In this document: positions 21,601-32,093 of the stretch, piece by piece
Numbering within the stretch: position 1 is the first letter of the stretch
How the letters are laid out: each line of letters opens with the position of its first letter
DNA from: Amoebophrya sp. A120
Lineage: Eukaryota > Sar > Dinophyceae > Syndiniales > Amoebophryaceae
DNA: 64,000 nucleotides
Assembly: GCA_905178155.1 (NCBI GenBank)
Contig: CAJINV010000001.1
Coordinates: 11,231,009 to 11,295,008, forward strand
Direction: 5' to 3'
Translations under genes and position numbers: made by a program
The notes under the pieces: generated by a model
Told to the model about the DNA's origin: nothing
Seen by the model: only the letters and a program-made list of their open reading frames with translations
The model's database searches: none

Positions 21601-24600
21601 CTACATGCGAAGCCGGTTTACATATCTCCATCTTCGGGATCTCAGTCGTCCCCCGGACACTGCACTGAGCTGCAGACAAGACGAAGCTTCGTATCCGCTG
21701 ACAACTGTGGACGCTGACAAGCTACTGGGTTTCGGAGCGATATGCATTGCTTTACACCAAGCGCTCTGTCGTGGAGGAGGTGTAAGTGACGACCACGACA
21801 GCGTAACAAGTCAAGAAAAAATGACGAGCGCACTCGAAGAGCATGAAAAGCACGATGTTGCTCCTTTCCTCATCAGCGACGTGTGTTTTCCTGGATGCTC
21901 GAGCATGCATGGTCGTATCAGACAGCATCAGACAAAATCCGGCGTTTTTTTACCAACTGAATCCCTTCACCATGAACCAGTTACCTCGTCTAGCGCGTGC
22001 TCTCCGGATGAAAAATGTCCACACGACCTTGGCACGGCGTGGGTAGAGACCGTCTGTTGCGTCACTTGGGCTGCAACGGATTTAGCGACACGAGCAGCCC
22101 GCGAGGCGTACCTCACCGAGCAAGAGCGTAGTTGTGAGTGTAGTATCACAACAACAACTGCGCCGACAACATTAAGTTCTACTCAAGCAGCGGAAAACAA
22201 CGAGAAGGAAAATGGGGCGCTGAGCTCCTTTCTGGTGGACATGCTGGCAGTTGTTCGGTGTCTGCAGGCTGGCGCCAGGAAGAAGTTCGAGGCTACTTGT
22301 TGCGCAACGAGCGCGCCGGCCACGAAGAACAACTCGGAGGTGTCGACGCACCAATTATGGAACGACCTGATCCATCATTGTGTCGTGTGCTTGTTGGTCA
22401 GTACTGTCCACGCACACTCGCGCCAGAGATTAGCGGAGCGCGCAGAGAGGAGCCGCGGGGTTCTAGACAACGTGGCTTGTTACAATCCTTGGGACGATGA
22501 AGATCTACTACTACCGGACTTCTTCGGGTCGGAGTGCAACTCGACTATAGCCCGCGTGCTGAAAGTCAAACAGGTTCTGGCTCATTACAATACAACATCG
22601 AGGATTCTTGGTGTGGAGCTTAGAGGCCGCGGGGCGGCACCAAATCTTCATCCTTCTGAATCTGCCGAGAAAAAATCAGATTCTCTCCGCGAAGATGAGT
22701 CGAAGCCTTTTGCAGTATTCAGTTCCGTGGACTACCATCTTCGCGTCGCACGGGGCTGCCTCGCCTCTGAAAATGTTACGGATATGGAGAAAACACTGCG
22801 ACAGCTAGTATGGGCAAAATTGCAAGCAGCTCAGCCGTCCATTGAGAAAGACGAAGAAGATGATGGCGGAACTGGCAATACGGTGGGACGAACTCCAGTC
22901 GCGAAAAGGATTACAGGTCGATCGAGCTGCTTCCCGGACGAAGGAACTTCTCACGGCACAACCTTCGTCAATGGAGTTTTCAAAGGACTTGATTCCTTCG
23001 CAGCAGTGGTGGAGTCGAAAATCAGCAACGGAGGTGCAGCACTGAAGTTAGCCGGCATACTACAAGACAATGACGGCGACGAAAATGAGAGCGAAATTAG
23101 TGCGGCTCCGAGAAGCAACAAGAGCACGACGTTTACTGAAAGTGGTGCTCTACAACTTGACGGGCGTGGTGGAGGTGGCGGGACGAGACGTATCTACTCA
23201 CATGACCACACGGGGACTACAGCTACAGGCCGTTTCGAAGCGGAGATCCGCGCAGCGTGCGGTCCTTTGTTGAAAGAGCTCGACCCTCTGAGGATCCACG
23301 ACTGGGATTGCCGGGAAAGAAAAGGACCACTGACAGACCAGCCTGCGTCTTCCGCATCCGCAACGTCCTCTGAGGAGCATCTTCATCAGCATTCTAATTT
23401 ACCTGCCAGCTGCATCTCCAAGGCAGCTCTGGAGGTGGTACCAACTTGCTCACGAGTGAAGAAAGTCATAGAGGGAGCTGCAGCATCCTCCATTGAAGAT
23501 CACACTGCTGCGGTTCACAGGAACATCGAAGATTTCATTCAAGAGGACGACCTGCAGCTGCCCCCTCCTGGGAGTAATAAGACTATGTCAACAATAAAAG
23601 CTACTTCTCCCTGCTCTTCCTCAGTCGGTTTTGGTGCAGATGCCGCATTACAGCTTCAAAATGGAGCTGCGCAGAAGACAAGTGCAGCAAGTGAAGGGCT
23701 GGCGGCTCGACCTGTTGTCAGCGACCGCGAAAGCGATGACGTAAATCGAGAGAAGCCTCCTGCTCCCGGAACAAAGAATGTCAATGTGCTTACTGTCCCT
23801 GCCGTCAAGAATAGCTGTTCTACGAACGGGAAGAACGGACTCGAAGTCGCCCAGCAAGCTGCTAGCGAACCCGAAGACAAGGACAACCACCTCCACGGTG
23901 AGATGAAACTTCATGCGAAAACTGGAACTGCATCAACAGACTCTGATGGCGGAAATGTAGGACCAGACGAAGCTGTTTTGTTGTTGAGCAGCTCTTCAGG
24001 AGTGATCACCCCCAGTACCATGACCCCGCCACCCGAGACTGCGCGATGCAGTAGCCCAGCGCTCACTGAATATACCTACGGGTCTGTCGATTCCTCACCC
24101 CCTTCCTGCGTCGATGCAAGCGCACTCCTTGAAGAAGCAAAAGCTAAAGCACGACCCGCAGTAAAGGACGAGGGGGATGAAGTGTCACTGGCTGAGCAGA
24201 CCAGCAAGGAGAACAATGACGGATGCATGTGTGACGCCGGGGAGGGTTCGAGCTCCCCTTCCGGCACGCGAAACACCGGCAGCAAGGCTGGTGACATTCC
24301 AAAGCCAAGTAGTGCCCCCTTCGGCATCTGGACGTATTTGCAGCGGGAAGCACGCGCAAAAGCGGAAGCGGAACAAGACGATGAAGTGTCGTCTCTTTCC
24401 TCTCTGGAAAATAACGACGAAAATGTGGAGCGTACGGATGTGACGTTGCGTCACCACGTGGTCGGTGTTGACGAAACAAATCTGCAGTTCGTGACGCCTG
24501 CTTTGCGCGAGGAACACGGGTGCGACCTCGAGCCAAGCCCAAGTGATGAAAGGGATCCTGATTGTTCTTTGAGAAATGCGGATGAATGCGCACGGTTCGA

Positions 24601-24631
24601 TGGAAATCTTGAAGAATACATCGCGGCTTAA
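18668..24631 (+). CDS. Giant intronless orphan protein (1987 residues)
   Basis: One unbroken frame of 1987 codons plus stop. I do not recognise a family. Residues ~1-270 contain tryptophan-rich segments (SSWVWKFADVAEDGRLLRLY; DVAKWVFALNAAQ) loosely recalling the first strand and C-terminal helix of a PH domain, but this is weak. A more ordered block lies at about residues 445-540 (RFDLDELQDLHGAANSI; VPIGIRYLGSS; HVVINFDRKSAAEALTRRI), followed by KNFVTSVREKYLPAVQDKA, IVDLHRLEPTAVDPLRQLL and LWNDLIHHCVVCLLVSTVHA. The C-terminal ~700 residues are acidic, Ser/Thr-rich and disordered. There is no signal peptide and no clear membrane segment. Start is the first of two adjacent ATGs (18668, 18671). 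That so long a frame stays open with mixed amino-acid use supports a real gene. Confidence 0.8.
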   Translation: MMLPDEKPSKDTGFLRSGACRIKRIFTRPSADVGDGAASTSKSSWVWKFADVAEDGRLLRLYQSEGCARSGKSQLRTWRNRSSSSGDACMKSYHDQGSNAALVQLPGDHVHLFGSAMRGREKDKTPFSFSCRSSSMSTCAAAVLDIELLKFSIEHEKSETGSDLLVFRPTADDDPRWHDAEVGSRATSSECGYKVDFQKDVAKWVFALNAAQVRHCSSLSCSWRDVRSYCCFQHRPSLVFSGKFDQNWCWKTATVWCKRVAFATVVRSSIAGVIEPNGESQNAEHSRLKNVLVALMCIPEKDKCKSDLESLDTETEEGPQCQSARQCQVDTGTAKRQHAHAGDSCAHPSCEHEILDRHSVRGNSSCARVFPRLELWLLEVVTGSCSSFGCGPGVDVSPPPGRGQESLSGPPNKSAEAETKAKGGHHLHEKRKHGRPKKIHRFDLDELQDLHGAANSINQETHRRVPIGIRYLGSSARGSGSARLQLNFGPPHAGGHVVINFDRKSAAEALTRRIKKCMSSEFRAEMMQKFAALEVAGGHSGGKAECSGGIAATDIVEPESRSDVRHATECPGHGNRSMQQGLNDAREPYPDCLGTNSRLPLKRRLEAFNQKFGRVDPVPGVSEDHDITREEVVACVVKLFRKSQHAALPVVDQFLLSAAMLTRHLKTPRLRRFATSLRTDILHRPSSPSSTEDAALALLPQGGGAIGRESQKLQSSSTNTGGEEGGGGLVAHLDREMKNSSSFEFENLPRATQCGTAASSCSSTSSTFLPPGGQVACQENLYSKSVKNFVTSVREKYLPAVQDKASDYKDKVLQTALSLKTSLVTSSGSGASERTASAPEVNVNRKTSGDDERDEANGSASGGSPTLRAQERKQPEADGDTVTVQLHQPQYGLFFSKRWPAAGRKSLAEPLRFLRKKWLCLQLDESSSVAGDEYQQQHYRNVTASRTRSHTLTIVDLHRLEPTAVDPLRQLLIGWMQGYMRSRFTYLHLRDLSRPPDTALSCRQDEASYPLTTVDADKLLGFGAICIALHQALCRGGGVSDDHDSVTSQEKMTSALEEHEKHDVAPFLISDVCFPGCSSMHGRIRQHQTKSGVFLPTESLHHEPVTSSSACSPDEKCPHDLGTAWVETVCCVTWAATDLATRAAREAYLTEQERSCECSITTTTAPTTLSSTQAAENNEKENGALSSFLVDMLAVVRCLQAGARKKFEATCCATSAPATKNNSEVSTHQLWNDLIHHCVVCLLVSTVHAHSRQRLAERAERSRGVLDNVACYNPWDDEDLLLPDFFGSECNSTIARVLKVKQVLAHYNTTSRILGVELRGRGAAPNLHPSESAEKKSDSLREDESKPFAVFSSVDYHLRVARGCLASENVTDMEKTLRQLVWAKLQAAQPSIEKDEEDDGGTGNTVGRTPVAKRITGRSSCFPDEGTSHGTTFVNGVFKGLDSFAAVVESKISNGGAALKLAGILQDNDGDENESEISAAPRSNKSTTFTESGALQLDGRGGGGGTRRIYSHDHTGTTATGRFEAEIRAACGPLLKELDPLRIHDWDCRERKGPLTDQPASSASATSSEEHLHQHSNLPASCISKAALEVVPTCSRVKKVIEGAAASSIEDHTAAVHRNIEDFIQEDDLQLPPPGSNKTMSTIKATSPCSSSVGFGADAALQLQNGAAQKTSAASEGLAARPVVSDRESDDVNREKPPAPGTKNVNVLTVPAVKNSCSTNGKNGLEVAQQAASEPEDKDNHLHGEMKLHAKTGTASTDSDGGNVGPDEAVLLLSSSSGVITPSTMTPPPETARCSSPALTEYTYGSVDSSPPSCVDASALLEEAKAKARPAVKDEGDEVSLAEQTSKENNDGCMCDAGEGSSSPSGTRNTGSKAGDIPKPSSAPFGIWTYLQREARAKAEAEQDDEVSSLSSLENNDENVERTDVTLRHHVVGVDETNLQFVTPALREEHGCDLEPSPSDERDPDCSLRNADECARFDGNLEEYIAA

Positions 24632-25939
24632 AGACTACAAACACAAAGCGTTTTTAACGTCGTGCTAGTACAACTTCCCAGCTGCATGCTACTCGCAGAT
24701 CAAGAAACCGTTGTAACTGAGCCGGATGTTGAAGCGCTCCAGGAGGAGATCATGATATGCTCCTCTCTTTTTCCGTGACGTTTCGCGACAAGGATGCTGC
24801 AAAGGACGCAGTCTGTTCTCAAGCGAATTCTTCTGTAATCGCATGCACTGACCGTGCGCGACAACATGAACACTCGGTTTCTTTTTTTCGTGTCGGATGC
24901 AGCAGCAGGGAGTAGTATCTATGTCTATTGTATTCTGCTCTGGCTGCTGGTCTAGCATCTAAGACTCAATGGGTACTCCAGGAGCAAGAATGAAGTGAAA
25001 CATCGAAGAAAAAGTATTCACACTGAAATGAATCAGCATGAAAACGATTGAAGTAAGCAGCACACAGCAGTGATTGCAGTTTTTTTTTCCTCCGACAATC
25101 AGTCAAGCCGTCACAGCACCAAGTGCATGCGAAACGATAAAATGAATGTGAAATGTGAGACCATGCGAAACGTGAACCAAACGAAGAGTGTCTAGTTTGT
25201 GTCGTAAGAAGGAAAATCCGCCTGGTTCAACATCTCATTGTCAACATTATTTCAATCCTGTAGAATGAATGCGCTCTCTATTGAAACAGAAGTAGTCTGA
25301 ATGAAGTTTATCCTTGATGTGGCACGCTCTTGTTGTGACGCAAGTCCGCAATAACACTAGGATAGGTGCAAGAAATAAAGGAAAAAAATGACGATGCCCC
25401 TGCGCACGGCGGAGGTACGACTACAAATAGTTGTCTACGCTTATGCGTGTTGAGCAAAAGGAAAAGCGCGGCCATAATATGTTCGATTAAGCTCGATTCT
25501 TGTTTCGCAGCCTCAGCACCATCTTCAGCAGCAACACGAGTCCGCTATCAGTTCGAAACAGCTGGTGCGACTTGTACTATACGTATTTACAGATAGAGCG
25601 CTCTCAACACTGTCTGTTGTCGCACGCGTGGTTGAACGCTGTGCGTTTGCCGAGCACAGGCTCTTGCTTCTCGGCAAATCAGTTTGCTCCTGCTGTGTCA
25701 ATAGATTTACAAATAGCTCCACAGCACACGTTGTTTCTGTATTTTTTTACAACGAACTGTCGCTTAAAGTAGCTAGCTGACGCTACCTGCTTGACACTTT
25801 CTTTGATAAATTGTCTTTACGATTACGTTTACTTTGATAATACTTACTTAATCTTGGGCGCGTTTGTCCCAGTCCCTACATCAATATCTCCTGTCTTGCA
25901 CCGGAATACGACGGACTTTCTAAGTCTAAAGCAGAAGCC
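24632..25939. other. Intergenic, nothing recognised
   Basis: AT-rich and without a supported gene. The last ~30 bases lead into the ATG at 25940. Confidence 0.4.
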
Positions 25940-28900
25940 ATGATCTATGGGAGCGTCAGGATCGAAATCGTCAAAGTTGAAAAAAAATTCTGGCAGTCCT
26001 TGGCGGGGGCCTTCAGGGCACCCCCTCCGGGACCCCCTTCAACTCTGACACATCCCAGCATAGCGTGGTGGCTAGCTCGAAAAGGGGCGAATGTGTCAGA
26101 GTTGAAATGCAAAATCCCGGCACCTCTCCAGGGGTCCCCGGGTTTTTTTTTCAACTTTGAGAATTTCGATCCTGACACACCCATATGATCATGTTGCAAC
26201 GTAGTGAAAGTGATCAACTTTACAGAAGCGCGAAGGCGAACTTATATCAGCCTCGCATTACTACAGCAAGTTCAAGTAGAACTACGACTACATCGCTAGC
26301 GGCAATAAAGACGTCAACATTTTCTGCAAGTACACAAGGAGAATCTGTTGAGTCCAAATCTTCTCCTCGTACTCATAAGGGGCTTCAATACCTCGCTGTT
26401 TCGTTTTCTTCTCCACCAGCTCGTTTTGTGAGTTGTCGCAAGTCTTCACGGTCCTCTTGCCGCAGTTGTTGCAGTTCTTTTGCAAACTTGCAGTGCTTCT
26501 TGCGCCTCTTTGGTCAGATTTGCGCGTTACTAACGATGGCGAGATTGTTGGCGCTTGTGCAAGGCGGCACTTTTGCTGCAAATTACGTCGCAGGCTGGAA
26601 CACTAAGCGGCGTTCCTACGGACCCTACGGGGTTCAGAAGTACAATGACGAGTACCCAAGGCAGGTGCAAATACAACTGGACGGCATCAACTCCGTCGAC
26701 TCAAACCCCGCCTCGCCGCCGGATGTAGAGCCTGAGCCTGCAGATGCTGCGGACCACAGCCCCGGTGGAGGTCTTGCGCAAATCTGGGACAATGAAGAAC
26801 TCGACACGTACGTGGACCGGCTGGATACCTCTTCCTCGCTCGACGTCCTGAACGGGGAGGGAAATTTTGGGTACTTCATGCAGCGCGTCAAGTGGATGTT
26901 GGAAACGTGTACGGACGAGAACCCCATGCTGATTTTCCTCGGCCGACCCTGGATGTTGCCGAAAACGTCCCGGCTCCGCGTCCTGTGGGAGGGGCGCCAG
27001 GGCACGCGGCGCGGGTTTCGCACGCTCTTGGAACAGCAGGGGAGGCTCCTGCTCGAGAGCGAGAGGGGCATTGCACACCGGAGACTGCTGGAAGACGGCA
27101 AGCGAAGCCGGTCGGACCAGAAACTGCGCAGCATGGAGGCGGAGGAAGCGTTTCTGAAGGATTTGGTCCAAGCCATGGTGGAAGAGCAATTTGGAAGCAG
27201 CGGAAGATCGGCCAAAACTATTGGCAAGACGGCAACCTCCGCGCCTACCTCCAAGAGCCACGCGCAACACCATTTAGAGAAGAGTCTGCGCAAATTCGCC
27301 CGCAATCTCGACGAAACTGCCGCGGTGCTGCAGGAATCCTACAAGTTTCTGCGCTTGACGAGTCACACGCACATCGTCCTCGGGAAGCGATTGCTCGGTC
27401 TGCTCGGGCATTACGTGTATCAAGCGGAGCGCTTTTTTTCATGTTCATGATTCATGCCAAGATGAAGAATTCGTTTTTGTGCCCAATTTAGCTAGTTACA
27501 ACTGAACTTGTTCGAGTCTGGTACTTATCATGGAGGTTACTTTTCGCTTCCAATTTTTGACAAAAATCTACGATTTCTCGTCATCAGCATCACAACATTC
27601 CAGCGAAAAATGCGTGAATTACGGGTGCCCAGACGACCGGGAGGAGATTGCGATGCGCGTGGACAGTCTGGCGCAAAACTACCTCCAGGACGCCACGTTG
27701 CTTCTCCGCGGCGATTTTTCCAGCTCAGACCCCAGGTTTTGGCGCGGGCTGGACGAGACGGAGAAGTCGCTCTCCATCAACAGCACTGATCCTTTTTTCG
27801 AGCGGAAGAAGTACCCAAATGTTCACGAACAGGACGAGGAGAGCTCCAGTGCCAGCGGAGCCCCGGGGGGCACCAGCTCTGGCGAAAATGCAGATTCGAG
27901 TACAACTACAGCAGCTTCTGCTCCTTCCGGTGGAGAAAAAATCGTAACCGGCGCGCAGGAGGACGATGAGGACGATTTTCTGGCCGCCGAGGACGCACAG
28001 CTGCCCTCGAACCAGATGGTGCGCAAGCGTGGCCCGAGAACGAACCTGAACAAGGTGCAGCGAGCAGCAAGGGGGTCGCACGATCTGGCGGATGACTCCA
28101 GCGACGAGCAGGAGTTCCTGGCCCTGGTTGGCTCCGGCGGTAAGGGGAAGGGGGAACCAGATTACAACAGCAAAGGTGGAACAAACAAGGGCCCCCGCAA
28201 GGGAACAACATCAAAAGGTGGTGCCAGTACTAAGGGCTTCGGGAAGGGGCAGAAGTGCAAGCAAAGTCCGGACTCGAAGGCCACGGACTCGAAAGATTCG
28301 GCGCGCGACGGTGCGATGTGCAGAAATTTGGAAGACGACGCGATCCGCACCGCCGACGTGATTCGCGCCGACACCAGGGATCGCGAGTACTATCTGAATC
28401 TGAACAACCGGCACGGACAGGTAGGGCCGCTGGCCGCGGTGTACCGGGCATTCGAGCCCAAAATGACCAAGGAAATGCTCTTTTCCCACTATCTCGGCGT
28501 GGTGCTGGAATTTCTCGACGCCCTGACCGCGTTCATCCAAAAAGAGCCGAACTTTCCCGGCACGATGTTGCAACTGGTCCAGAAAATCTCCGACGCGCAC
28601 TGCGGATTGCAATACCGACTCAACGCCCACGCCTCGATGTTCCTCACGACGCACGCCATGCAGCCACCCACGTTGCACCTGCCCTGGTCCTACGATCGGA
28701 GGTTCGTCTATGACACCCTCAGAATGGAAATCCTCAAAGTGGAAATAATTTGTGATGCAGGAAGTGCGACACCAAAAAGACTGTATTGCAGAGGACGCAA
28801 TGGAGGCCGACTATGGTGCTTCTACGGGTTCAGAATTGGGCTGCTGATTAGCATGAGAGAAGGGCATCCCTTTGCCTAACTAGCACGACAGACACGCTTT

Positions 28901-29998
28901 GAGTGCCCGGGAAATTTGTCATGCGCCGACTAGAAAGTCGCTCCAACTGGAGTCGTTTTTTTGCATTACAAATTATTTCCACTTTGAGGATTTCCAACCT
29001 GAGGCTCTCATATCGTCTTCGAGGATCGCGCGTGCTGCCGCCGGTACCACGTACTGGGAAGATTGATGGACGACCTGAGGGTATCGCAAGAAAAAACTGT
29101 TTCACTGTGAACCTGTGATGCAGAGAACGAAACACCACAGCGGTTGTCTTGCTACACCTGCAACACAACGGATTTTTAGGCGTGTTTCCTCTTGGAAAAC
29201 GCGCATGACAAATTTTCTGTGTCATGTGTAGCAAACTTGTGATGCAGATCTTGCAAAACCATCACGGTGAAACACTTTTTTCGTCGGATAGAGGGACAAG
29301 TTTGGACACAATAGGCAGCTCGTCGGCGTCGAGGTCGGCGTTAACAACGCAATCACGAGCCAGTATTTTTTTCGTTGTCTTTATTCATTTTTTCCACCTC
29401 AATATTTGGTTGCTCGGTGCATTTCAGTGATTTAGTGAAGAATTAAAGTTGACGCTCGGTGTGGTCGACGTGAGTGAATCACTTTAGTACTTCCGCCGTC
29501 GACGTTCCGGCAGATTGATGCAGTGATCAACATGGGAAGTAGAAATAAAAACAACCCGGTTCGAATAAAATCTCTCATAAAATGAGGTATCTGCTGAAGA
29601 ACATCCCGGACCTGCGGCTGACCGGTCTCGATCCGTTCATCAATGTTACGGAGAGCATTCAGCAGATGTCCTACGATGTGTTCGGTAACTACCCGGACCG
29701 CGCGGAGTTGATCAAGATAGGCTCCGAAGACTTTGTTGACAGCGTCCCGGACGAGTCGCTCGACTTTGTCTTCATCGACGGTGACCATTCCTTTTCCGCC
29801 GTGGTCCGCGATCTCGAGCAGTGGGTGCCGAAGGTAAGAAAGGGAGGACTCGTCTCGGGTCACGACCTCTTCAACCCGGCATTTGAGGGCGTATTCGAAG
29901 CGCTCACGCTGCTCGCCGAAGACTACCCACGGATCCATTACGGGTTCGATTTCCTCTTCTACTGGTGGAAGCCCGGCGGCGAAGGCGGAGAGGGGTGA
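25940..29998 (+). CDS. Large protein with C-terminal SAM-dependent methyltransferase domain
   Basis: Exons 25940-25945, 26191-27416, 27604-28708, 29018-29080, 29292-29362 and 29587-29998 join in frame to 960 residues. The C-terminal ~200 residues are a class I methyltransferase of the Methyltransf_24 type: motif I LVGVEVGVNNAITSQ, then an acidic strand end (LRLTGLDPF), then VFIDGDHSF with KGGLVSGHD. A hydrophobic run near residues 106-133 (CFLRLFGQICALLTMARLL) may be a signal anchor, which would suit an enzyme of the secretory pathway. The middle is acidic and Gly/Lys/Ser-rich; a helical block (MLFSHYLGVVLEFLDALTAF) precedes the enzyme domain. Substrate unknown. Three introns are introner insertions; the first lies directly after the second codon, so reading from the ATG at 26185 gives the same protein. 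Confidence 0.75.
25946..26185. mobile_element. Introner element 3 (subfamily C) after the start codon
   Basis: A 240-bp element with ~45-bp inverted ends (TATGGGAGCGTCAGGATCGA at left, its near-complement at right) and the 5-bp direct repeat TGATC (25941-25945, 26186-26190). It interrupts ATG-ATC of the methyltransferase gene. The right target copy recreates an ATG at 26185. It contains a second internal palindrome (arms near 26037-26052 and 26089-26104). The junctions offer no GT or AG. Confidence 0.85.
28709..29012. mobile_element. Introner element 4 (C-related) in methyltransferase gene
   Basis: A 304-bp element. Left end TATGACACCCTCAGAATGGA and the complement of the right end agree over ~45 bp, with a perfect core GGAAATCCTCAAAGTGGAAA. 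The 5-bp direct repeat TCGTC flanks it (28704-28708, 29013-29017). Precise removal joins DRRFV to FEDRACC in frame. The edges are not GT-AG. Confidence 0.85.
29082..29290. mobile_element. Introner element 5 (subfamily D) in methyltransferase gene
   Basis: A 209-bp element, left TATCGCAAGAAAAAACTGTT, right end its imperfect complement finishing GGATA, with the 5-bp direct repeat GAGGG (29077-29081, 29291-29295). Junctions give GT at 29081-29082 and AG at 29290-29291. GT-AG use keeps frame and adds one Arg compared with precise removal. Confidence 0.85.
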
Positions 29999-32093
29999 AC
30001 AAGTTGTAGGCTTCTACGCTGTAGTTGTATCTACGGAAGAACCAGTGGCGCAACGCCAACGTCGGATTTTGAAAAACCGTGACTACACCAGTGAGCCGCG
30101 GTCGAATGCTACGTGCGAAGAACCGTTCAGAAGCCATCCTGTGTAAGCATCTACGGTCAGTGAATCTTCGGCTTCCACAACCCGTGAGGAAAGAGAGACC
30201 AACAGAGACGACCACCATCAAGAAGAGGCCGCTGCTTTTCGAGCATCAACAATGAGAACGAAAATTCGAGACCTGCGCATAAAATCCGAGCCTGTAGTGC
30301 ACCGTGATGAAAAATCCTGCATGCAGGAGTAAATGGAAAATGGATGGCGATAGCAACGGGTCATGGGAAAGGGGGTCGTTGTGGTGATACCTCTGCGCAG
30401 CTTCTCTCACGTTCTTCCACGTCAATCTACCAGTCACGATGGTCCCAGTGAAAACAGTGGGCAAGATGAAGTACAGCTAGAGAATGCTTGCACAGCTCAT
30501 GTTGCTACATTGGGTGAACTTGTCTTGATGATGCACAACATTTTCCGCCAGTTCTTCGTTCACTCAATTAATCAGCCACGGCAGTTGATGTTGTGTGGGA
30601 CTGTTTATTGCAGTGTTGCTTTCCTCAGTTAAGATATGCCACATGCGTAACTACATCCTCAGTGATGCTGGCGCAGTTGCAATTGCATCTATCGCGGAAA
30701 TATTAACACGAGCGTGGCAGAGTCCATCGACTTCGACTACGGCCGAGTTTACTCTGATGAGAGACGTTGACTTTTTCCTTCTCTTGGTGTTGGTGGTAAC
30801 ATGTGAACAATTATGCTGCTACTTTAGATAAATGAAAATGATTATGATTATACTTCTTAAAAAAACTTGTACATAACGCTGAGGCTGACGGTTCTTGAGC
30901 ATAGTTCTAGCTGTGAGGCGAGCAGGATTGCACGTGTAAGTGTACAACACCCACTTACGTTGTTCTTCTTTCTTTTCAGATGTTCTTATGATGCGGACAC
31001 GCCACTGCCTCCGCCTCTTCGCGTGCGGTGCAGCCAGGTGATATACGAAGAATTTTTTTAAGCAAAGAAAGAGCAGTAAACTACCCCTGCCGGTATTTTG
31101 ACCTCTTGAATTTCCCTTTCCCAGCCAGGTGTTCGGCTTCATTGGCATGTACTAAGTACGGCTCTTTGTCTGGTGCATGGTGGTGGAATGTTGAATTTGA
31201 ATTTGCACCCTATTGAATAAAATGCAGCAAAGGTAAAGGACGCTCAACCAACAAGTGAAAGTGTGTTTCCTCCAGGTGAATACGTAGGCAAAAGTTGTAC
31301 ACGTAGTTTGTCCCCGTGTACACGAATGAATGTTGGTTGCTTCATCTTCATCCTTTATTTCGTCGTTCTTCACAGCACTACTTCTGTTGAGTCTCCATTT
31401 TCATTTTGAACGGCAATGATTGAAGACTCCCCGCTGTGGTTCTTCTGACGTGAAGGTGAAAGGTAAACGACACAAATGATAAATGCGTGCTGTCATGCTG
31501 AACCTGAAGACTGGACTAATCGTCATTGCGAAAACAACTCCATCTCCAGCATGTCCATACATAGCCAAGTCCATCACCGTCACCCTTCCCGACTCTAGAA
31601 GTGATATCTAAACAGAAGCAACAGAACATAGTCCAGTCCCCAACTAGAAATAAAATTCATGAGATGTAAAAGTGCTGTACGAAGTGAAGTCAACGACGAC
31701 GAGAAGATTGTTAAGAAGCATCTAGAGAAGTACTAGACAACATAAATACTGTATATTTGGGCAGCAGCTTTCATCGAGTGGTGTGTGGCGACAGTGGGTG
31801 CATGTCAGGGTTCTCGCTCCTCGAGCCTGATCATGCCAAGATGTTGAGTTTTCCTTTGAGAAGTAAAATGAAGATCTCAACATCTTGCTGTAAAAAGACC
31901 CGAAAAAAAGTAAATACGAGCGACAAGAAAATAAAGTTCTTGTCCCCTGAGGTTTCAATACTAAAAAGACCACAGCCAGCTCTGATTTCCAAGAACAAGC
32001 TGAGGTCTCCTAGGCGAGAAAGCAACGCCCACCAAGGTCAACAAGCTGTGACCACATCAAGCCACGCGCCGTGGTGGCAGGACCACGCAAACT
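29999..32093. other. Intergenic, no supported gene
   Basis: About 2.1 kb. A 146-residue frame from 31757 runs across the start of the next gene in another frame and looks like chance. No RNA gene or repeat was recognised. Confidence 0.4.
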
